Assembly: GCA_030612495.1 (NCBI GenBank)
Contig: JAUWNT010000024.1
Span: forward strand, 1-19,819
DNA: 19,819 bases
Source of the DNA: Candidatus Aminicenantota bacterium
Lineage (GTDB): Bacteria; Acidobacteriota; Aminicenantia; UBA2199
Reading direction: 5' to 3'
A program made the position numbers and the translations under genes. Shown here one piece after another: positions 15,723 through 19,819 of the stretch; position 1 is the first letter of the stretch, and each line of letters starts with the position of its first letter. The notes beneath the pieces were generated by a model, which made no database searches, was not told the origin of the DNA, and was given only the letters and a program-made list of their open reading frames with translations.

Positions 15723-16584
15723 GAATCTCTTTCAATGTTGATCCGATTTCAGCTGGATTCTCAACCACATGAATTCCATTATCTCTCAGTACTCTCATCT
15801 TTTCCTTTGCATAACCTTTGCCACCTGTAATGATTGCACCTGCATGTCCCATCCTTCTTCCGGGAGGAGCAGTCTGTCCTGAAATAAAAGCAACAACTGG
15901 TTTATTATAGTATTTTTTTATATAAGCTGCTGCTTTCTCCTCCATAGAACCACCTATCTCTCCTATCATAACAACTGCTTCTGTTTCTTCATCCTTTTCA
16001 AATAGTTTTAAAATATCTATAAAATCAGACCCGATTATTGGATCTCCACCAATCCCAACACTTGTTGACTGACCCATTCCCTGGTTAGATATCTGATTAA
16101 CAGCAGCATAAGTGAGAGTCCCTGATCTGGAAATAATTCCAATTCTTCCTTTTTTATGAATTTGAGCTGGCATAATACCGACCTTTGCTTCATTAGGAGT
16201 TATCACACCCGGACAATTTGGACCTATTAATCTTGAATTAGTTGTATTTAAATAGTGTTTTACCTTTGTCATATCCTTTATTGGTATACCTTCACTAATG
16301 CAAATAATCAATTCAACACCCGCATTTGCTGACTCCAGTATTGCATCAGCTGCAAAAATAGCAGGAACAAATATTATAGAAACATTTGCTCCCTCGTTTA
16401 TAACAGCTTCTTCAACAGTATTAAAAACAGGTTTTTTAAGATGTGTTTGCCCGCCTTTTCCAGGAGTTACTCCTCCAACAACATTTGTACCATAATCAAT
16501 CATCTGTGATGCATGAAAAGATCCCTCTCTTCCTGTAAAGCCCTGCACAATTATTCTTGAATCCTTATTTACAAGAATTGACAT
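15706..16584 (-). CDS. sucD: Succinyl-CoA synthetase alpha subunit
   Basis: The 292-residue protein has the CoA-binding Rossmann domain (VQGFTGREGSFHA, 13-25; VTPGKGGQ, 39-46), GPNCPGVI (121-128) and the phosphorylated histidine at 247 in GRRMGHAGA. With SucC it interconverts succinyl-CoA and succinate with NDP phosphorylation in the cytoplasm. The ATG lies inside sucC (20-base overlap), with AAGAGGAG at 16591-16598 six bases upstream. It ends the sdhAB-sucCD set. Its 3' end runs 17 bases into the convergent mazG, and no terminator hairpin is seen there. Confidence 0.98.
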   Translation of the reverse strand: MSILVNKDSRIIVQGFTGREGSFHASQMIDYGTNVVGGVTPGKGGQTHLKKPVFNTVEEAVINEGANVSIIFVPAIFAADAILESANAGVELIICISEGIPIKDMTKVKHYLNTTNSRLIGPNCPGVITPNEAKVGIMPAQIHKKGRIGIISRSGTLTYAAVNQISNQGMGQSTSVGIGGDPIIGSDFIDILKLFEKDEETEAVVMIGEIGGSMEEKAAAYIKKYYNKPVVAFISGQTAPPGRRMGHAGAIITGGKGYAKEKMRVLRDNGIHVVENPAEIGSTLKEILKKKF

Positions 16585-17749
16585 CTTTATCTCCTCTTGA
16601 TAGTTCTACGGATTTTAAAGCTGCTTTTTTAAAATCAGTTTCTGCAATAAAATTAAGTCCGGATTCCTCTATTATTTTTCTTCCTTGTTTTTCATTTGTT
16701 CCTCTAAGAAGTATAACTACAGGAATATTTATATTCATAGATTTTGCTGCATTTACAACACCAATAGCTACAATATCCGTTCTTACAATACCTCCAAAAA
16801 TATTAATAAAAACAACTTTTACATTTTTATCAGCAATCAGGATCTTAAATGCTTCTTTTATTCTCTCTTCAGAAGTTCCACCACCTACATCTAAAAAATT
16901 TGCTGGATCCCCTTTGTAATACTTCAATATATCCATTGTTGCCATTGCAAGTCCAGCACCATTTACCATACATCCAATATTTCCATCCAGTTTAATATAA
17001 TTTAGTTTATATTTTGATGCTTCAACCTCAAAAGGATCTTCTTCATCTGTATCTCTTAATTCCATAATATCTGAATGCTTCACAAGCGCATTGTCATCAA
17101 AATTTACCTTTGCATCAAGAGCAATTAATTCTTCTGTATCTGTTATTACTAAAGGATTTATCTCAACAATAGAAGCATCCTTCTCCATAAACAGTTTATA
17201 GAGATTCGAAACAAGTTCTGAAAAAAGCCTTTGTTCCGTTTTATTTAAACCGAGCTTGAAAGAAAGTATGATACTATGAAAATTCGACAATCCTGTAATT
17301 GGATGGATATATTCCTTAAATATATGATCAGGATGCTCTTCCGCAACCTTTTCTATCTCCATTCCACCTTCGGAAGATGCAATAACAACAGGCATAGCTT
17401 TCTCTCTATCCATAATTATAGCAAGATATAATTCATTAACAATATTCACACCTTTCTCTACAAGGACCTTTCTTACCTTTTTGCCCTGAGCACCTGTTTG
17501 AAGGTTTTTTATATGCATACCAATAATTTCTTCAGCAAACCCTAAAGCTTCATCTCTATTTCTTGCAAGCTTAACGCCTCCAGCTTTTCCTCTCCCTCCT
17601 GCATGGACTTGCGCTTTTATAACACAGGGATAACCAATTTTTTCTGCAATCTCTACTGTATCTTCTTTTGTATAGGCAACCATACCTTCAGGAACTGGGA
17701 TTGCGAAGTCCTTAAATAATTCTTTAGCTTGATATTCGTGTATCTTCAT
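16565..17749 (-). CDS. sucC: Succinyl-CoA synthetase beta subunit (ADP/GDP-forming)
   Basis: The 394-residue ATP-grasp protein starts MKIHEYQAKELF, with KAQVHAGGRGKAGGVK (45-60) for nucleotide binding, an EINPL metal site near residue 197, and the C-terminal ligase half with NGAGLAMATMD, FLDVGGG and NIFGGIVR. It supplies the nucleotide site of the enzyme formed with SucD. Whether ADP or GDP is preferred cannot be told by eye. It begins three bases after sdhB stops, with only a weak site (AAGAA) before the ATG, so it is probably coupled to sdhB. Confidence 0.98.
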   Translation of the reverse strand: MKIHEYQAKELFKDFAIPVPEGMVAYTKEDTVEIAEKIGYPCVIKAQVHAGGRGKAGGVKLARNRDEALGFAEEIIGMHIKNLQTGAQGKKVRKVLVEKGVNIVNELYLAIIMDREKAMPVVIASSEGGMEIEKVAEEHPDHIFKEYIHPITGLSNFHSIILSFKLGLNKTEQRLFSELVSNLYKLFMEKDASIVEINPLVITDTEELIALDAKVNFDDNALVKHSDIMELRDTDEEDPFEVEASKYKLNYIKLDGNIGCMVNGAGLAMATMDILKYYKGDPANFLDVGGGTSEERIKEAFKILIADKNVKVVFINIFGGIVRTDIVAIGVVNAAKSMNINIPVVILLRGTNEKQGRKIIEESGLNFIAETDFKKAALKSVELSRGDKDVNSCK

Positions 17750-17752
17750 TTC

Positions 17753-18463
17753 TTAAATCGAATTCTCAAGCACTTTTGCTTTAAGTCTTGACAGATATTC
17801 GGTTATTTTAATGTCTTTGGGGCATGCTTCCATACAGTTAAATATTGTATGACATCTCCAGATTCCATTTTTATCATTTACAATATCAATTCTTTCATCT
17901 TTTCCATCATCTCTGGTATCAAATATAAATCTATACGCTTTTAAAAGTGCAGCAGGACCAAGGTAATCCTCATTAGCCCACAAACTTGGGCATGCTGATG
18001 TACAGGCTCCGCATAAGATACAGGTAGCAGACTCCCTGATAGATTCAAATTCATCTGGCTTTTGAATAAATTCTTTATCAGGTATTGGTTTATCTAAAAT
18101 AAGATATGGCTTAATTCTCTCCATTTTTTCGAAAAAACCATCCATATCTACAACTAAATCTTTCAGTATTGAAAATCCAGGAAGAGGCTCTATCTTTAAT
18201 TTATTGCCTTTGAATTTATGCATTGGGGTTTTGCATGCAAGTACATTCTGTCCATTTACTTTCATAGCACAGGATCCACATATGGAACTTCTGCATGATC
18301 GCCTGTATGCCAGAGTGCCATCAATATTCCAATGGATTTCATTAAGTATATCAAGAATAGTTGAATCATCATCAACTTTTAAATCATACCTTTTCCAAAA
18401 TGGTTTTTTATCCTTTTCAGGATTGTATCTTAAAATTTTTACTATAATATTTTCTTTTGCCAT
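17753..18463 (-). CDS. sdhB: Succinate dehydrogenase/fumarate reductase iron-sulfur subunit
   Basis: The 236-residue protein carries three iron-sulfur sites: [2Fe-2S] at Cys57, 62, 65 and 77 (CRSSICGSC); and two cubane-type clusters from CILCGACTSACP (148, 151, 154, 158) and CHTIFNCMEACP (204, 210, 214). It relays electrons between the SdhA flavin and the membrane quinone site. I chose ATG at 18463 because AAGGAG (18471-18476) lies seven bases upstream. An upstream in-frame start at 18565 would add 34 atypical residues inside sdhA. The direction in vivo (succinate oxidation or fumarate reduction) is not decidable. No membrane anchor gene follows, so sdhC, if present, is likely upstream of sdhA. 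Confidence 0.97.
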   Translation of the reverse strand: MAKENIIVKILRYNPEKDKKPFWKRYDLKVDDDSTILDILNEIHWNIDGTLAYRRSCRSSICGSCAMKVNGQNVLACKTPMHKFKGNKLKIEPLPGFSILKDLVVDMDGFFEKMERIKPYLILDKPIPDKEFIQKPDEFESIRESATCILCGACTSACPSLWANEDYLGPAALLKAYRFIFDTRDDGKDERIDIVNDKNGIWRCHTIFNCMEACPKDIKITEYLSRLKAKVLENSI

Positions 18464-18470
18464 TGTTGAT

Positions 18471-18476
18471 CTCCTT
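18471..18476 (-). promoter_or_regulatory. Shine-Dalgarno fixing the sdhB start
   Basis: AAGGAG on the minus strand, seven bases before the ATG at 18461-18463 and overlapping the sdhA TAA (18475-18477). It supports the 236-residue SdhB and tight sdhA-sdhB coupling. Confidence 0.8.
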
Positions 18477-19819
18477 AATATTTTCTTTCTTGAGGTGGAA
18501 ATCTGTCCATAAAAATGATTGGCTTTTTTGAATGATCCAGTTTTACACCATCTTCGGTTTTCCATGCTAAAGTGTGTTTTAACCAGTTTTTATCATCCCT
18601 CTTTGGGAAACCTGTTCTATAGTGTGCTCCTCTTGATTCTTTTCTGACTATTGCACCTTCCACAATTATTTCGGAAAAACTTAGAAGATTTCCAACTTCA
18701 TATGCTTCGAACAAATCAAGGTTATATACATAGCCTTTATCATCTATAGTTACATTCTTGTATCTTTCCTGGAGTTGTTTTATTATTTTTAGCAATTTCA
18801 ACATATCTTTTTCATTCCTGAATACTCCTACGTATTTTGTCATGTTTTCCTGTAACTCTTCCCTGATTTTTGAGTGTCTTTCTCCACCATTACCATCAAT
18901 AAGAGAAGATATCTTTGCTTTGGCAACATCTAAAGGATTTGAAGGTAAAGCTTCATACCCATTTTCTACCAGAAACTTAGATATATTTTTACCAGCAATT
19001 CTTCCAAAGGTTGAAGCGTCTTGTAGGGAATTAGTTCCAAGTCTATTTGCACCATGAAGAGAAAGACAGGATGCTTCTCCAGCAGTATATAGACCCTTAA
19101 CTACTGTGCCTTTTGCATCTCTTATAACCTCTGTATTTATATTGGCTGGAATTCCACCCATTGAATAGTGTGCAGTAGGTTGTATAGGAACTGGTTCTTT
19201 AATACCATCAACCTTTAAATAGTTTAATGCAAGTTCCCAGACCTGTGGTAGCCTCTCCATAATTTTCTTTTCTCCCAAATGTCTCATATCAAGGTATACA
19301 TAGTCTTTTCCATCAATTCCCCTACCCTCATTGATCTCAATCTGTTCTGCTCTGGAAACCACATCACGCGGTGCTAATTCCATTTTATCAGAAGCATACT
19401 TTTTCATAAAGCGTTCTCCATCAGAATTCAATATGTAAGCACCTTCACCACGGGCTGCTTCAGATAAAAGTATTCCATGCTTATAAAGTCCTGTAGGATG
19501 AAACTGAACAAACTCCATATCTTCAAGTGGAAGCCCGTTTTCTAAGATAAGTGCGAGGCTGTCACCTGTATTTGCATGAGCATTAGAAGTTATTTTAAAT
19601 GCCCTTGCATAACCTCCTGTAGCAAGTAGAACAGTTTTCGAGTGAAAAATATGAAGACCACCTTCTCTTATATCCCAGGCAACAACACCTCTTGATACAT
19701 TCTCTTTTATTAGCAATGAAAAGACTTGAAACTCACTATAAAAATGAACATTATATTTAACACATTGTTCGTAAAGAGTGTGGAGTAGAACATGGCCTGT
19801 TATGTCAGCAGAAAAACAT
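18475..19819 (-). CDS. sdhA: Succinate dehydrogenase/fumarate reductase flavoprotein subunit, 5' end outside window
   Basis: The frame is open to the window edge, so the N-terminal FAD-binding part, including the flavin-linking histidine, is not seen. The visible 447 residues start around ADITGHVLLHTLYEQ. They include FVQFHPTGLY and LLSEAARGEGAY, the APRDVVSRA segment, HYSMGGIPAN, GANRLGTNSLQD, and the C-terminal domain ending PPQERKY. These hold the substrate-site His and Arg residues of the family. It oxidises succinate or reduces fumarate as the partner of SdhB on the cytoplasmic face of the membrane. HYSMGGI and the C-terminal domain argue against L-aspartate oxidase, as does the adjacent sdhB. 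No damage is visible. Confidence 0.96.
   Translation of the reverse strand, partial: CFSADITGHVLLHTLYEQCVKYNVHFYSEFQVFSLLIKENVSRGVVAWDIREGGLHIFHSKTVLLATGGYARAFKITSNAHANTGDSLALILENGLPLEDMEFVQFHPTGLYKHGILLSEAARGEGAYILNSDGERFMKKYASDKMELAPRDVVSRAEQIEINEGRGIDGKDYVYLDMRHLGEKKIMERLPQVWELALNYLKVDGIKEPVPIQPTAHYSMGGIPANINTEVIRDAKGTVVKGLYTAGEASCLSLHGANRLGTNSLQDASTFGRIAGKNISKFLVENGYEALPSNPLDVAKAKISSLIDGNGGERHSKIREELQENMTKYVGVFRNEKDMLKLLKIIKQLQERYKNVTIDDKGYVYNLDLFEAYEVGNLLSFSEIIVEGAIVRKESRGAHYRTGFPKRDDKNWLKHTLAWKTEDGVKLDHSKKPIIFMDRFPPQERKY

Noticed and set aside
16557..16919. 120-codon plus-strand open frame
   Set aside because: It is antisense to the sucC/sucD junction and its sequence is what mirrored conserved codons give.
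18464..18565. 34-residue N-terminal extension of SdhB
   Set aside because: It lies wholly inside sdhA apart from a few bases and has no family match; AAGGAG precedes the ATG at 18463.
1..19819. CRISPR arrays, tRNA/rRNA genes, insertion sequences or phage genes
   Set aside because: No spaced direct repeats, cloverleaf-like gaps, transposase or phage frames were found; nearly all sequence is accounted for by conserved genes.

Overview
This is an AT-rich window (roughly 30% G+C by eye, not computed) packed with core bacterial genes. All but one are on the minus strand. There are no RNA genes, insertion sequences, phage genes, CRISPR arrays or gene-free stretches over about 300 bases; the longest gap is about 100 bases. 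A LolA-like periplasmic carrier implies a diderm, Gram-negative-type cell. Succinate dehydrogenase/fumarate reductase, succinyl-CoA synthetase and phosphate butyryltransferase fit an anaerobic or facultative chemoheterotroph. I cannot name the phylum. DUF1844, DUF4388 (PATAN) and TPR/zinc-ribbon membrane proteins recall lineages such as Acidobacteriota, Myxococcota-like groups or uncultured candidate phyla, but that is only an impression.

Layout, following minus-strand transcription from high to low coordinates. (1) 19819-15706: sdhA (5' end outside the window), sdhB, sucC, sucD, a tight central-carbon operon interconverting fumarate, succinate and succinyl-CoA. (2) 14955-15722: mazG, the only plus-strand gene. 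It is divergent from the next minus-strand gene across a ~100-bp intergenic region and convergent with sucD, overlapping it by 17 bp. (3) 14852-11867: a trio of poorly characterised genes, namely a DUF1844 protein, a TPR/zinc-ribbon membrane protein and a DUF4388 protein. The last carries two 24-residue MshEN-like (cyclic-di-GMP-binding type) motifs. (4) 11898-3567: housekeeping and protein quality control: ribF, trigger factor (tig), clpP, clpX, lon, the ribosome-assembly GTPase gene engB, and rho. (5) 3539-16: phosphate butyryltransferase, then an envelope module of LolA-like carrier, ECF sigma factor, zinc-binding membrane anti-sigma factor, and a bactofilin-like polytopic membrane protein. 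The last three junctions overlap by 4, 20 and 1 bases.

From 14852 down to 16 the minus strand forms one run of 15 genes, with short gaps or overlaps and no recognisable terminator, so long-range co-transcription is possible. Many Shine-Dalgarno sites sit inside the last codons of the gene before. Several starts are TTG or GTG.

The most notable observations are as follows. The LolA-like gene is missed by ordinary ORF calling because an 11-T run just after its ATG puts the start out of frame, which could be a sequence error, phase variation or slippage. The DUF4388 membrane protein has a tandem MshEN signature with exact 24-5-24 spacing. The LolA/sigma/anti-sigma/bactofilin-like genes look like a self-contained envelope-response unit. 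Trigger factor has a lysine-rich N-terminal extension and a degenerate PPIase domain.
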